Shown in pieces: positions 44,236 to 52,785 of a DNA stretch of 64,000 nucleotides. The stretch lies in assembly GCF_007859295.1 (NCBI RefSeq), contig NZ_VOHB01000002.1, positions 2,404,043 to 2,468,042 of the forward strand, read 5' to 3'. Position numbers and translations under genes: made by a program. Source of the DNA: Planococcus sp. CPCC 101016. Lineage in GTDB: Bacteria > Bacillota > Bacilli > Bacillales_A > Planococcaceae. The first letter of the stretch is position 1; each line of letters begins with the position of its first letter. A model generated the notes under the pieces. That model did no database searches and was not told the DNA's origin. It saw only the letters and a list, made by a program, of their open reading frames with translations.

Positions 44236-44655
44236 TTATTTTACGACCAGAACGGGACAGCGCACCTGATTGACCACTTTATGGCTGACACTGCCCAATA
44301 CCATCTCAGATATTGGGTTTAATCCTCTGCTGCCGATCACCACCAGATCGAAATCTCCATCATTGGCCATTTCAATGATGACCGGTGCTGGACGGCCATG
44401 CATAACCTCAGTCTTGTAGTAGACATTCTCACGTTCCAAGGTTTCTCTGACAGGTTGGATTTTTTTCTTTCGCGCCAATTCGAATTCCATGGAACCCCCA
44501 TCGTGGACTTCTTCGTTGCTATCCTCATTGAAATCGGAAACGTAAAGCATGGTCACTTCCGCCTCTTTTATCAAGGCTGCGAGTTTTGCAGCCTGTTTGC
44601 CAGCCCGTATGGAATTCTCCGAACCGTCTACGGCTAATAAAATCGAACGAAACAT
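44236..44655 (-). CDS. Universal stress protein, UspA family (second copy)
   Basis: The product is 139 aa. It starts FRSILLAVDGSENS and has the ATP-binding signature GSRGLNPISEMVLGS. It differs clearly from the 168-aa paralogue at 39693, so this is not a recent duplication. GGAG precedes the ATG at 44655; codons further upstream are not conserved. Monocistronic. Confidence 0.9.
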   Translation of the reverse strand: MFRSILLAVDGSENSIRAGKQAAKLAALIKEAEVTMLYVSDFNEDSNEEVHDGGSMEFELARKKKIQPVRETLERENVYYKTEVMHGRPAPVIIEMANDGDFDLVVIGSRGLNPISEMVLGSVSHKVVNQVRCPVLVVK

Positions 44656-44798
44656 TTTATCCACTCCTTCGACTGTTTTTTTCCGAGGCTTGGCGGCACT
44701 GACATCCATTGAATATAGTATTCGACTTTCCTTTAAAATCTCCTCTATACAAGTTGAGAAACAGGCGAAGACAAAATCACCTATTTCTCACTAAAATA

Positions 44799-46184
44799 TT
44801 ATTTTTCTTGCTTATAAGTCAAGGTTTTACCGGTAAATCCGAATAGCACAGTCAATATCGGCGACAACAGGCAAAAGAATGCGAATGGCAGATAATCTAG
44901 TGTCGAAACGCCGATAACACCAGTAATAAAAATTCCACAAACACTCCAAGGAACGAGTGGATTGACGACTGTACCAGCATCTTCCATGACACGGCTCAAG
45001 TTTTTGCCGGCAAGTCCTACTTTATCGAAAGGCTCTTTAAACGCTTGTCCCGTCAGCAAGATTGACAAGTATTGCTCGCCAATCAGAATGTTAATGCCAA
45101 TTGCCGTCAAAGCAGAGGCAGCAATAACAGACGAAACCTTTTTCAGCAAACTCTCCACTGTTGACAACAGGCGTTGCACAATTCCCAATGTGAATAATAG
45201 ACCTCCCATACTGAGTGCCAATAGCACCAATGCAACAGTGAACATCATGCTCTCCATTCCTCCGCGAGATAACAGGGAATCGATTTCAGAAATGCCAGTC
45301 GATGAAACATAACCGCTGAACAGGACCGAGAAAATCTCAGAAGCTGTAGAACTTTGATGAAAAAAAGAAACAAGGATTGCCGTCATCGTGCTTATGGCCA
45401 AAGCCATCAAGGCCGGTATTTTTATAAAAGTCAGCAAGATCAGGACAATCAGCGGAATGATGGCATACCAATGGATCATACCAGTAGCAGACAAACCTTC
45501 CTTGAATACCGCTACATCTTGGACAGTCGTGCCAGCAGTCTCTGGAGACAATAAGCCAAACAAAATTAATGTAATCGCAAATGCCGGGATAGTCGTCCAC
45601 CCCATATTGCGGATATGCTCGAACAAATCCACGCCGACAATGGTCGAAGACAAATTTGTGGTATCCGACAGCGGTGACATTTTGTCACCAAAAAAGGCAC
45701 CTGACACAATCGCTCCGGCCGTTATGGCCAACGAAAGGTCCATCGCTGTTGCCATGCCGATAAAGGCAACGCCGATCGTTGCGACAGTTGTCAAAGAACT
45801 GCCGATGGACAAACCGATCAATGACGTAACAATAAACACGATAGCATAGAAAAATGTCATAGAAATTAACGTGAAGCCAGTAAAAATAAGTGTCGGAATC
45901 GTGCCGCTGATCATCCAGCTGCTGATCAGCATGCCGATGAAGAAAAACAGGAAGACTGCGCTCATTCCTGCTCCCGCTCCTTCCACCAGCCCTTTCTCCA
46001 AAGTCCGGTAAGAGACTTTCTTCAGTAAACCATAGCCGAACAGCAACAGAATCGACAGCAGAATCGGAATGTGCGGAACCGACTCAAACTTGATGATGCT
46101 GACGCTGATCAACACTAAGATAATAGCAGTTAACAAAATAGCTTCTGAAAACCTGGGGGTGATGACTGATTTGATGTTGTGCAT
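44799..46184 (-). CDS. NhaC-family Na+/H+ antiporter-like transporter, Tyr T-box controlled
   Basis: The product is 461 aa with about 11-12 transmembrane helices and the NhaC core (GAFFGDKMSPLSDTTNLSS). Related proteins include Na+/H+ and malate-lactate antiporters. The preceding T-box with a UAC specifier argues for an amino-acid link, most simply tyrosine uptake. GGAGAG lies 6 nt before the ATG at 46184. Monocistronic. Substrate assignment is inference. Confidence 0.82.
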   Translation of the reverse strand: MHNIKSVITPRFSEAILLTAIILVLISVSIIKFESVPHIPILLSILLLFGYGLLKKVSYRTLEKGLVEGAGAGMSAVFLFFFIGMLISSWMISGTIPTLIFTGFTLISMTFFYAIVFIVTSLIGLSIGSSLTTVATIGVAFIGMATAMDLSLAITAGAIVSGAFFGDKMSPLSDTTNLSSTIVGVDLFEHIRNMGWTTIPAFAITLILFGLLSPETAGTTVQDVAVFKEGLSATGMIHWYAIIPLIVLILLTFIKIPALMALAISTMTAILVSFFHQSSTASEIFSVLFSGYVSSTGISEIDSLLSRGGMESMMFTVALVLLALSMGGLLFTLGIVQRLLSTVESLLKKVSSVIAASALTAIGINILIGEQYLSILLTGQAFKEPFDKVGLAGKNLSRVMEDAGTVVNPLVPWSVCGIFITGVIGVSTLDYLPFAFFCLLSPILTVLFGFTGKTLTYKQEK

Positions 46185-46204
46185 AGTGAACTCTCCTTTT
46201 CTAT

Positions 46205-46430
46205 AAAAAAAGAGAAAACCTGTCATCCCAATAAAGGGACGAAGGTTTCCTCCGCGTTACCACCCAATTTGATATTTTGACTGAACAAAATATCCACTTC
46301 TTTACAAACCGATCCTAACTGATGGTGTATTTCAACCAATATGCCGCCTGGATTCCCACCTGCCATCCAGTCTCTAGCTGCTGCGCACAAATTGCCTACT
46401 AAATCATCGATCGAGTAATATATAAAATAA
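46205..46430 (-). ncRNA. T-box riboswitch, tyrosine specifier, for the NhaC-family gene
   Basis: On the minus strand the T-box GGGTGGTAACGCG is at about 46253-46265. The distal Stem I element GGTGGGAATCC and an AGAGA motif lie further upstream. TAC (46327-46329) is followed by a purine in the specifier position; a His CAC reading one base away would be followed by C. The terminator is at 46206-46240. Confidence 0.85.
46206..46240 (-). terminator. T-box terminator of the NhaC-family gene
   Basis: AAACCTTCGTCCC pairs with GGGATGACAGGTTT around TTTATT, followed by TCTCTTTTTTT on the minus strand. Confidence 0.85.
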
Positions 46431-46599
46431 ATAAAATACTATTGGTTGAACACATTCTTTATCCTACTTTTAATCTGCTTTGAACATTCTTAAAAGAATT
46501 TTTTTGCTCGTAACGATTTCTTCAGCCCGCCCTATACAGCTGTTCTTAAAAGTATATTGAAATAGATTCTACCAGTTCTCCACTGCAAGTCAATACTTT

Positions 46600-47121
46600 T
46601 TAGAGAAAATTTGATTTTATTACATATGTTTTCGTTAAGCGGTCATAAACAGACTGCTTGCTCTTTGTAAAAATGGCCATAGAGATGTAAAAAAAGATCA
46701 ATAAATAAACCGATCCCCCAACTAAATAATCCACCAGCAATATCTCTTCAGTCCCTAAATAAATCATGCGATAAGCCATAAAATGAGACAACTCCCACGG
46801 CAAAAATTTCAAGACTGTCCGGAAAACCGCACGAACAGCAGAAATCGAACGATTGTTTTCATCAACCACACGGATAGCTGTTCTCCGCTTCCCAAAGGAC
46901 TGCTTTCCTATTCTTGAATCTGCAAAAATGAAATACAATGAAATCGGCAAAGTTAACAGGAAAAAACCAGCCAGTTGTGCTGTAAGCTGGGAAACTTGAA
47001 ACCACCCCTGGATTGATGGCATCAGAAAAATAGAAAAAATCAGAAGTACCATCATATATCCGAAAATCAACAGGTAATCAAAGGCAAAAGCTTTTAACCG
47101 AAGCCAAAATCCTGCATACAT
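46600..47121 (-). CDS. RDD family membrane protein
   Basis: The product is 173 aa with three to four hydrophobic segments and the RDD signature near the N-terminus (AGFWLRLKAFAFDYLLI), with Lys-Ala-Phe replacing the canonical RDD neighbourhood. The FGKRRTAIRVVDENNRSIS loop is also typical. The role is unknown; some RDD proteins are proposed ion exporters. It starts 34 nt after the pentapeptide gene and may be its partner. A second RDD protein (YteJ) lies at 49963-50544. Confidence 0.82.
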   Translation of the reverse strand: MYAGFWLRLKAFAFDYLLIFGYMMVLLIFSIFLMPSIQGWFQVSQLTAQLAGFFLLTLPISLYFIFADSRIGKQSFGKRRTAIRVVDENNRSISAVRAVFRTVLKFLPWELSHFMAYRMIYLGTEEILLVDYLVGGSVYLLIFFYISMAIFTKSKQSVYDRLTKTYVIKSNFL

Positions 47122-47155
47122 CAGAGCCCTCCTCCTATATCACTGTCCATCATCT

Positions 47156-48022
47156 TTACAATAACCCTACAGCTCGCCAATGAGCGGGTTTCGCCAATAC
47201 TCCCGGCAATTTCGTTCGACAGTCTCCTTGTGCTGAATTCAATTGCATTTGCGTCAGAAAAATACTGCCTCTTAAATCGGCTCCCGTTAAATCTGTATTC
47301 CGCAAGTCTGCACCGATAAAATCCGAATTCCGCAAGTCTGCATTTTTGAAATCTGTTTCGATCAGATAAGCCCCTCTAAATAGGGAACCTTTCATATCTC
47401 TTCCTCGAAACTTTTTCCCTATCAAATCCTGCCCTTGAAAATTCGGTCCTTTTTTTCGATCCTGATTTTTATTGAAACGCCCTGACTCGAGCCGGACCTG
47501 GTCGCTGACTTGCACCAGCAATTCGTTGATCTGTCTGCGATGTTCAGGCAGATTTACCGACAACAGCACATCAGCCGACGCTAAAGTTAACGTTTCTATA
47601 GCCATTCTGCTTTTTCGCAGTGCATGTGCCAGCTGTGCGTCGACACCGCGTTGAATAGCCTGAGTCAAATAAAGCAGCATTTCGTGCAGCTGTTGCATCA
47701 CCGGCAGAACCTGAAACATCTTAAGTGCTGATTGGGGCTGTTCTTTCCAGCTGATGCCACCGAATGTTTGCTGTGAAACCTTTTGGCCCGCTCCTAAACA
47801 ATCGAATACTGTACAGCCAGTGTAGCCTGAAAGGTTTAAATTTTTGTGAATGCCGCAGGAAAAATCATTCTTCAAATTTTTGCATGGAATACCGGCCCCC
47901 TTGTCGACAGGAAAATCGGAAGAGGCTTCAAAGGCCAATGCAATACAGCACAGGCCAAAACAATTGGAACAATCCGCATGAAAAGCATTTGAGTTATAAG
48001 CATCTTCTACATATGAATGCAT
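47156..48022 (-). CDS. Pentapeptide-repeat protein with N-terminal cysteine cluster
   Basis: The product is 288 aa. Residues about 16-95 hold a Cys-rich block (CSNCFGLCC, then GIPCKNL, CGIH, GCTVFDC) that looks like a metal or Fe-S site. The middle is helical. The C-terminal ~75 residues are pentapeptide repeats with the A(D/N)LxX rhythm (NADLRNSDFIGADLRNTDLTGADLRGS, in blocks). Such repeats form a right-handed beta-helix. GGAGGAG precedes the ATG at 48022. A B. subtilis relative may be YybG. The function is unknown. Confidence 0.8.
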   Translation of the reverse strand: MHSYVEDAYNSNAFHADCSNCFGLCCIALAFEASSDFPVDKGAGIPCKNLKNDFSCGIHKNLNLSGYTGCTVFDCLGAGQKVSQQTFGGISWKEQPQSALKMFQVLPVMQQLHEMLLYLTQAIQRGVDAQLAHALRKSRMAIETLTLASADVLLSVNLPEHRRQINELLVQVSDQVRLESGRFNKNQDRKKGPNFQGQDLIGKKFRGRDMKGSLFRGAYLIETDFKNADLRNSDFIGADLRNTDLTGADLRGSIFLTQMQLNSAQGDCRTKLPGVLAKPAHWRAVGLL

Positions 48023-48112
48023 CTTGTCTACTCCTCCTCCCAATTGTTTGTTTATTCAATTAACTCTATTATACACAGCTTGCCACAAGAAACTTCCCTC
48101 GAATTTGCACAC

Positions 48113-48149
48113 AAAAAAGAGGCAGGATATAAAATCCGCTGCCTCTTTT
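48113..48149 (-). terminator. Terminator of the 61-aa basic protein gene
   Basis: AAAAGAGGCAG and CTGCCTCTTTTTT pair around an AT-rich loop on the minus strand. Confidence 0.85.
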
Positions 48150-48182
48150 CTAGATACTGCTCAACACATATTTTATGGTTCG

Positions 48183-48368
48183 TTACGTCCCCATTTTGCG
48201 TCGGTTGTTGCTGACTTTTTTCGTTTGCTGGCTTTTCATCTTTTTAGTCGAAGATGAAGCATTGCCTCCAGCCTGTTTGCCTGAAGCCAGGTTTTTCTTG
48301 GCTTCCAATTGGCGTTTTACTGCTTCCTGAAGGCTGACTTTTTTTGGCGCTTCGTTTGATTCAGTCAT
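48183..48368 (-). CDS. Small basic hydrophilic protein (61 aa), unknown function
   Basis: The product is 61 aa, rich in Lys, Gln and Ser, with no hydrophobic segment. It has an N-terminal amphipathic stretch (VSLQEAVKRQLEAKKNLASGKQ) and a basic tail (KKVSNNRRKMGT). It has a dedicated terminator, and GGGATG-type sequence (GAGGGATGCGCG) lies before the ATG, so it is likely real. It sits between the pentapeptide gene and ytxK. I do not recognise the family. Confidence 0.6.
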   Translation of the reverse strand: MTESNEAPKKVSLQEAVKRQLEAKKNLASGKQAGGNASSSTKKMKSQQTKKVSNNRRKMGT

Positions 48369-48444
48369 CGCGCATCCCTCTTTTCATCAAAAAATAAGAT
48401 ATTCGGTCGTTCCTATAGCCTTAGTATAGCATAAATCGACCGTT

Positions 48445-49368
48445 CTATTCTTTGTTTTCTTTAAACCATCCAGTAACTTGCGAAAAGAACTTAGACATGG
48501 ATTCCGGCTTCGACATATTCGGAACACGTGCCAATAAAACTTCTTTCGGCGCTTTAATGCCTTCCTGTTTTTTCTGCAAGACCAAAATACCTTTTGCATG
48601 AGCTGAGTTCTTGAACAGGCTCTCCGGCAACTCCATAACGGATTGGATGTGAGCATATTTTTTCAGAAAACTGTGCAACTGACTCGCATGTTCCGATTCA
48701 AACAATGCTTTTGGAACGATGAAAAACAGATAACCGCCATCAGCAGTATGCTTTAATGATTGTTCGATAAACAAATGATGTGCATAGGACATACCTTCAT
48801 CCGCCTTCAATTCGTAAGTTACAGCTGTTTCTTCATCTGGATAATACCCTACTGGCAAATCCGAAACGACAACGTCCACTGGATCGATCAATAAAGGCTG
48901 AAGGGCGTCCTGCAAGTAGAAGGTGATCGGCTGTTCCACTAAATTTCCTGCATTTGAAGCCAGGCGGATCAGCAAGTCATCTAGTTCAACCCCTGCTCCT
49001 GTTAATCTTCCATCGAGATAATTCATGACCGTCAGCAGCAAATTACCGGTTCCGACTGCCGGATCTAATATGACTGCTTGTTCTTTTTTGACAAACAATT
49101 CCACCAAATACCCGACCAATAACCCCAGGGCGTCCGGAGTCATTTGATGATGGGGCTGAACATGCTCTTTCATCCCTTTCAAGACAGCCAGTTGAAGTGC
49201 TTTGCGAATATCTTCCTTGCTCGCTCCTTCTTCCGGTTTGATCAGGCCATCCAGCCAGTTCTCAGTAGTAGTCAACAAGCTTTCCAAATAAGCATTTTCC
49301 TGTTCTTTTTGGATCTTTGTTGTGTGGTTGTCAATAAAATAAAAAGTTTTTTCCATTGTAGAATTCAT
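48445..49368 (-). CDS. ytxK: YtxK, class I SAM-dependent methyltransferase (N6-adenine-type fold)
   Basis: The product is 307 aa from the ATG at 49368, with GAGG about 11 nt upstream (an in-frame start at 49398 is possible). Motif I DPAVGTGNLL binds SAM. The catalytic motif, NPPY in N6-adenine methylases, reads SDLPVGYYP, so DNA adenine methylation is doubtful. Position before tpx matches B. subtilis ytxK. In some Bacilli the homologue is linked to competence or host biology; the substrate is unknown. Confidence 0.85.
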   Translation of the reverse strand: MNSTMEKTFYFIDNHTTKIQKEQENAYLESLLTTTENWLDGLIKPEEGASKEDIRKALQLAVLKGMKEHVQPHHQMTPDALGLLVGYLVELFVKKEQAVILDPAVGTGNLLLTVMNYLDGRLTGAGVELDDLLIRLASNAGNLVEQPITFYLQDALQPLLIDPVDVVVSDLPVGYYPDEETAVTYELKADEGMSYAHHLFIEQSLKHTADGGYLFFIVPKALFESEHASQLHSFLKKYAHIQSVMELPESLFKNSAHAKGILVLQKKQEGIKAPKEVLLARVPNMSKPESMSKFFSQVTGWFKENKE

Positions 49369-49389
49369 ACTTTCGCCGTCCTCAATAAG

Positions 49390-49415
49390 GAAACCCACTC
49401 TCCCGAGTGGGTTTC
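49390..49415 (-). terminator. Hairpin between tpx and ytxK (weak terminator)
   Basis: GAAACCCACTC and GAGTGGGTTTC form an 11-bp stem around a 4-nt loop, with only a short T-rich tail on the minus strand. It probably gives partial termination. Confidence 0.6.
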
Positions 49416-49420
49416 TAGTA

Positions 49421-49927
49421 TTAGTTTGTCAATTCTTTTACTGCTTTCAATGCTTTTTCGTAATCAGGATGATCTGTTCCTTCAGGAACATATTCTACGT
49501 ATGCAATTTTGTCGTTTTTATCAATAACGAAAATCGATCGTGCCAGCAAACGCAATTCCTGCATTGTCACCCCGTATGCTTCACCGAAAGACAAATCACG
49601 GTGATCTGACAAAGCAGTAATAGCATCCACTTTGTTGATTTCCGTCCAGCGCTTCTGCGCAAACGGTAAATCGGCTGAAATGGTCAACACAGCTACATTG
49701 TCGCCCAAAGAAGCAGCTTCATCGCTGAAACGTTTCGTCTGATCTGAACAGACACCGGTATCCAATGAAGGAACCACACTTACCAGTCGAATCAATCCTG
49801 CTGTGTCCTGCAGTGTTACCGGTTTTAAATCATTGGCTAAAACCGTAAAGTCAGGAGCCTGATCTCCAATTTTCACTTCTTTATTGGGTAAGGTAACAGG
49901 GTTTTTCTTGAATGTAATTTGTACCAA
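49421..49927 (-). CDS. tpx: Thiol peroxidase Tpx lacking the resolving cysteine
   Basis: The product is 168 aa, an atypical 2-Cys peroxiredoxin by family. Peroxidatic C60 lies in SLDTGVCSDQTKRF, and the ISADLPFAQKRW and SDHRDLSFGEAYG segments are conserved. The resolving cysteine, normally in RWCGAEG at position 95, is Thr here (QKRWTEI), read clearly from the codon ACG. No other cysteine is present in the protein. It would have to act as a 1-Cys enzyme recycled by an outside thiol. Start has GGGAGG upstream. Confidence 0.93.
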   Translation of the reverse strand: MVQITFKKNPVTLPNKEVKIGDQAPDFTVLANDLKPVTLQDTAGLIRLVSVVPSLDTGVCSDQTKRFSDEAASLGDNVAVLTISADLPFAQKRWTEINKVDAITALSDHRDLSFGEAYGVTMQELRLLARSIFVIDKNDKIAYVEYVPEGTDHPDYEKALKAVKELTN

Positions 49928-49962
49928 TCAAAACGCCTCCCTTTCATTGTATCCCCATCATA

Positions 49963-50544
49963 CTAAAAGGCTTCGGTCTCATGCAACCCAGAACCGTCTG
50001 TGCGCTTTTTCTTCACCAGCCGGTTTTTTCTGAAGGATTCTTCGTGGACCACTGTAGTATCCGCAAAGTAATCGTGTAATCCCTGTTTCAATGGCGTAAA
50101 GCCGACAATCCAGTAAAGCGGCAAAATGGTCACTGAAATAAACCGCCCAATCCATTCGCGGAACAAGATTGTCGTCCAGGAAAGATGATCAGACTTCAAG
50201 GATACGACGCGGATTCCCATAATCATCTTTCCGACAGTTTGCCTGAAGAATTTGGTCATTAACACAAAGTAGCCGTAAAAAACGACAGCCGATAAAATGG
50301 CATAAGGTGCATACCAAGGTATACCGCTTGTTTGCAAACCGAGTAATGCAAATACCGGTTTGATTAGAATCGAAGTGAGTCCAGCTACAACGAGAAGGTC
50401 AATTAGATACGCCCAAAATCTTACCCAAAATCCAGCAGGCTTTCGCTCGTAGAACAGTACTTCTTCATAACCGGTCTTTTCAGGACGCTGTTCTGCGACT
50501 TTCGATTCTGCTGCTGTTTCATTCATTTCATGGTCTGTCATCAT
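49963..50544 (-). CDS. yteJ: YteJ, RDD family membrane protein
   Basis: The product is 193 aa with an acidic N-terminal tail, RDD-type segment (PAGFWVRFWAYLIDLLVV) and about four transmembrane helices. It follows sppA by 9 nt, as in the B. subtilis sppA-yteJ operon, where YteJ partners SppA in resistance to lantibiotics and other membrane-active agents and both are sigma-W controlled. The same operon promoter type is present here. ATG 50544 or 50541 could be used. Confidence 0.88.
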   Translation of the reverse strand: MMTDHEMNETAAESKVAEQRPEKTGYEEVLFYERKPAGFWVRFWAYLIDLLVVAGLTSILIKPVFALLGLQTSGIPWYAPYAILSAVVFYGYFVLMTKFFRQTVGKMIMGIRVVSLKSDHLSWTTILFREWIGRFISVTILPLYWIVGFTPLKQGLHDYFADTTVVHEESFRKNRLVKKKRTDGSGLHETEAF

Positions 50545-50553
50545 GACCCCTCC

Positions 50554-51567
50554 TTATTTATCACCGTATAGATACATCATACGAGGAGAACTGTATTCCG
50601 TAAGCAATTTCGAAATCATCTGTGTCTCGATATCATTGCCGAAGAAAGAACTCACTTTCATCGACAAGAGTGAACCTAAGCCCTCAGAAGCACCGTATTG
50701 GAATACTTGCGCATTGCCCAAATCAAAATCGGCTTTTACCTGTTCGATGACATCTTCTTCAAATCCGAAATCATCTGCCAAGTTCGCTTCGACAGCTTGT
50801 CGGCCATTCATGACACGTCCATCTGCAACGGCTTTGACTTCTGCTTCAGTCATGTCTCTGCCTTCTTCGATTACATCAACAAAAGACTCATACGAATCAT
50901 TCAACATGTCTTGAAGAAGCGCACGTTCATCCTCTGTCATTTCACGGGTAGGACTCATAATGTCTTTGTAGGGACCAGATTTAATGGTGACAAAATCCAC
51001 GCCATAACGTTCTGCAAGCTCCCCGTAATTAACGCTCTGCATGATTACGCCGATTGATCCGGTCAATGTTTCTTCATTAACAAAAATCTTTTCTGCTGGG
51101 GCGGCAATATAATAACCGCCTGACGCCGCAGTTGCACCCATTGAAACGTAGAATGGCTTTTCTGTTTCTTCTTGAATTTCCGTGATTTTGTCATAAATTT
51201 CAGCTGACTCTACCACTCCGCCGCCTGGTGAATTCACAGTCAGCACGACTGCTTTAACGGACGGATCTTCTTTAACACTTTCCAATTGTTCCATAAAGAA
51301 TGAATGGTTATAGCCAGTTGTTCCGAACAAAGGGGATGCTTCACCTGTGTCCTGAATAACCCCATCTACATGTAAAACTGCCACTCGATCATCAAAATCT
51401 CCGTCTTCAATCACAACTTCCGAGAAATCTGTTTGTGTGCTGTTCATCAATTCATCGATGCCTTCCCCAAATCCACTTTGAAGAAAAGCGAAGGCTGAGT
51501 TGATGACCAATGAAATTCCCAATACGGCTGCAGCCACTACTAATGCGATCCATCGTTTCGTATTCAT
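50554..51567 (-). CDS. sppA: Signal peptide peptidase SppA
   Basis: The product is 337 aa with an N-terminal membrane anchor (about 5-27), exposing an S49-family peptidase domain to the outside. The Ser nucleophile is S149 (ATAASGG), and the general-base Lys is in IKSGPYKDIMSP. The TVNSPGGGV strand is conserved. It degrades cleaved signal peptides and membrane-bound fragments. GGAGGG precedes the ATG. Promoter is sigma-W type. Confidence 0.95.
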   Translation of the reverse strand: MNTKRWIALVVAAAVLGISLVINSAFAFLQSGFGEGIDELMNSTQTDFSEVVIEDGDFDDRVAVLHVDGVIQDTGEASPLFGTTGYNHSFFMEQLESVKEDPSVKAVVLTVNSPGGGVVESAEIYDKITEIQEETEKPFYVSMGATAASGGYYIAAPAEKIFVNEETLTGSIGVIMQSVNYGELAERYGVDFVTIKSGPYKDIMSPTREMTEDERALLQDMLNDSYESFVDVIEEGRDMTEAEVKAVADGRVMNGRQAVEANLADDFGFEEDVIEQVKADFDLGNAQVFQYGASEGLGSLLSMKVSSFFGNDIETQMISKLLTEYSSPRMMYLYGDK

Positions 51568-51603
51568 TTATGCAATTCCCTCCTTGGTTTCTACCTCTTA
51601 CTA

Positions 51604-51629
51604 TACGGGAAACACTGGTAAATGTTTCA
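51604..51629 (-). promoter_or_regulatory. Sigma-W-type promoter of sppA-yteJ
   Basis: Minus strand TGAAAC (51624-51629), 16 nt, CGTA (51604-51607), about 37 nt before the sppA ATG. sppA (yteI) is a sigma-W target in B. subtilis. Confidence 0.8.
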
Positions 51630-51643
51630 TTGGAAAAGGAAAT

Positions 51644-52561
51644 TTAAACCGAAATTTTTCGGTTCGCTTTTCGAATTCCCCGAGCCTCGATAAATTTCGA
51701 GGAAGTAAACAAAATCAATGCACTCCAAATTAGAGAAAAAGAGATCATATCCACTGCGTCGAAAGCCTCTCCATATACGAATACCCCTAATAACAGCATT
51801 AGCGAAGGAGCAATGTATTGCAGGAATCCAACCATGTACAGCGGGATTAACGGAGCACCGATAGCAAACAGCAACAATGGGAGAGCCGTGACTAAACCAC
51901 TGGCGATCAACAGCACATCCGTTGTGAGTCCAGTGTGCAAAAAGGCCACCCGGTCCATGGACATTAAATAGACATAATAGGCAATGGCGATCGGGAAAAC
52001 GAATAATGTTTCGATGGCTAATCCCCGCAAGGCATCCAATCGAATGGTTTTTTTAATTAGCCCGTAAAAAGCAAAACTGAAAGCCATCCCAAGAGCAAGC
52101 CAAGGCAGAGAACCGAAAGAGAACGTTAAAATCAGAACACCTGTTGCAGCTAAGAGAAAGGCAATTTTTATTGCTGGCGACAATTTCTCCTTGAGGAAGA
52201 GGGCGCCTAACAACATGGAAATCAACGGGTTGATGTAATAGCCGAGGCTAGTCTCGACAATCCGATCATGAGAAACTGCATAGACATATAAAAACCAGTT
52301 AGCAGAAATCAGGAAGGAAGCCAGCATCAGCAAAAAGAACTTTTTCTTCGAAGCCCAGAGCATTTTCAGGTCAAGCCATAGCTGGCGCCCCCCGTTCAAG
52401 AGAAGAATGAAACCAAGCGTGAACAAGAAAGACCAAATAATTCTTCCTGCTAGGATTTCGTCCGCTGGAACATGATCGATCTGTTTCCAGAAAATCGGCA
52501 TGAAGCCCCATAATGTATACGTTAAAATAATGACCAAAACGCCTTTTTTTGAATCTGTCAT
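51644..52561 (-). CDS. rarD: RarD-type EamA family transporter
   Basis: The product is about 305 aa with ten transmembrane helices in two EamA repeats, and the RarD hallmarks TLWGFMPIFWKQIDHVPADEIL and SANWFLYVYAV. The family exports small metabolites; RarD itself has no proven substrate. The ATG at 52561 has no good ribosome site (only AGG next to it), and an upstream in-frame ATG exists at 52615, so the start is uncertain. Monocistronic between sppA and the acyl-CoA ligase gene. Confidence 0.85.
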   Translation of the reverse strand: MTDSKKGVLVIILTYTLWGFMPIFWKQIDHVPADEILAGRIIWSFLFTLGFILLLNGGRQLWLDLKMLWASKKKFFLLMLASFLISANWFLYVYAVSHDRIVETSLGYYINPLISMLLGALFLKEKLSPAIKIAFLLAATGVLILTFSFGSLPWLALGMAFSFAFYGLIKKTIRLDALRGLAIETLFVFPIAIAYYVYLMSMDRVAFLHTGLTTDVLLIASGLVTALPLLLFAIGAPLIPLYMVGFLQYIAPSLMLLLGVFVYGEAFDAVDMISFSLIWSALILFTSSKFIEARGIRKANRKISV

Positions 52562-52705
52562 CCTGCATCGCGCACCAATCTCTTTATATTTTGTATTTCG
52601 AAATAACAGTCTCATTATAGGCTGTCAGCATGCAGAAAGTAAATAAAGAGAAACTCCCATCAATTGAACGTTTCAGACAGGACGGACTGTGAAATGAAGC
52701 CATAG

Positions 52706-52781
52706 AAAAACAGCCGGAATTTGAACTGCACCTTGTTGGCTAGTCAAAACTGACAAACAAGGTGCAGTCTTTTTTCCGGCT
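52706..52781. terminator. Nested bidirectional terminator after the acyl-CoA ligase gene
   Basis: An inner 13-bp stem (ACTGCACCTTGTT with its complement, 52725-52768) has a T run on the plus strand. An outer 8-bp stem (AGCCGGAA / TTCCGGCT, 52712-52781) has a T run on the minus strand. Each strand therefore gets its own stem plus T tract. Confidence 0.75.
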
Positions 52782-52785
52782 GCTC

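Noticed and set aside
39693..44655. Recent duplication of the two universal stress protein genes
   Set aside because: Lengths (168 and 139 aa) and sequences differ widely; only the ATP-binding signature is shared, so they are old paralogues.
46205..46430. Histidine specifier (CAC) for the NhaC T-box
   Set aside because: CAC is one base downstream of UAC but is followed by C, while specifiers are usually followed by a purine; UAC followed by A fits better.
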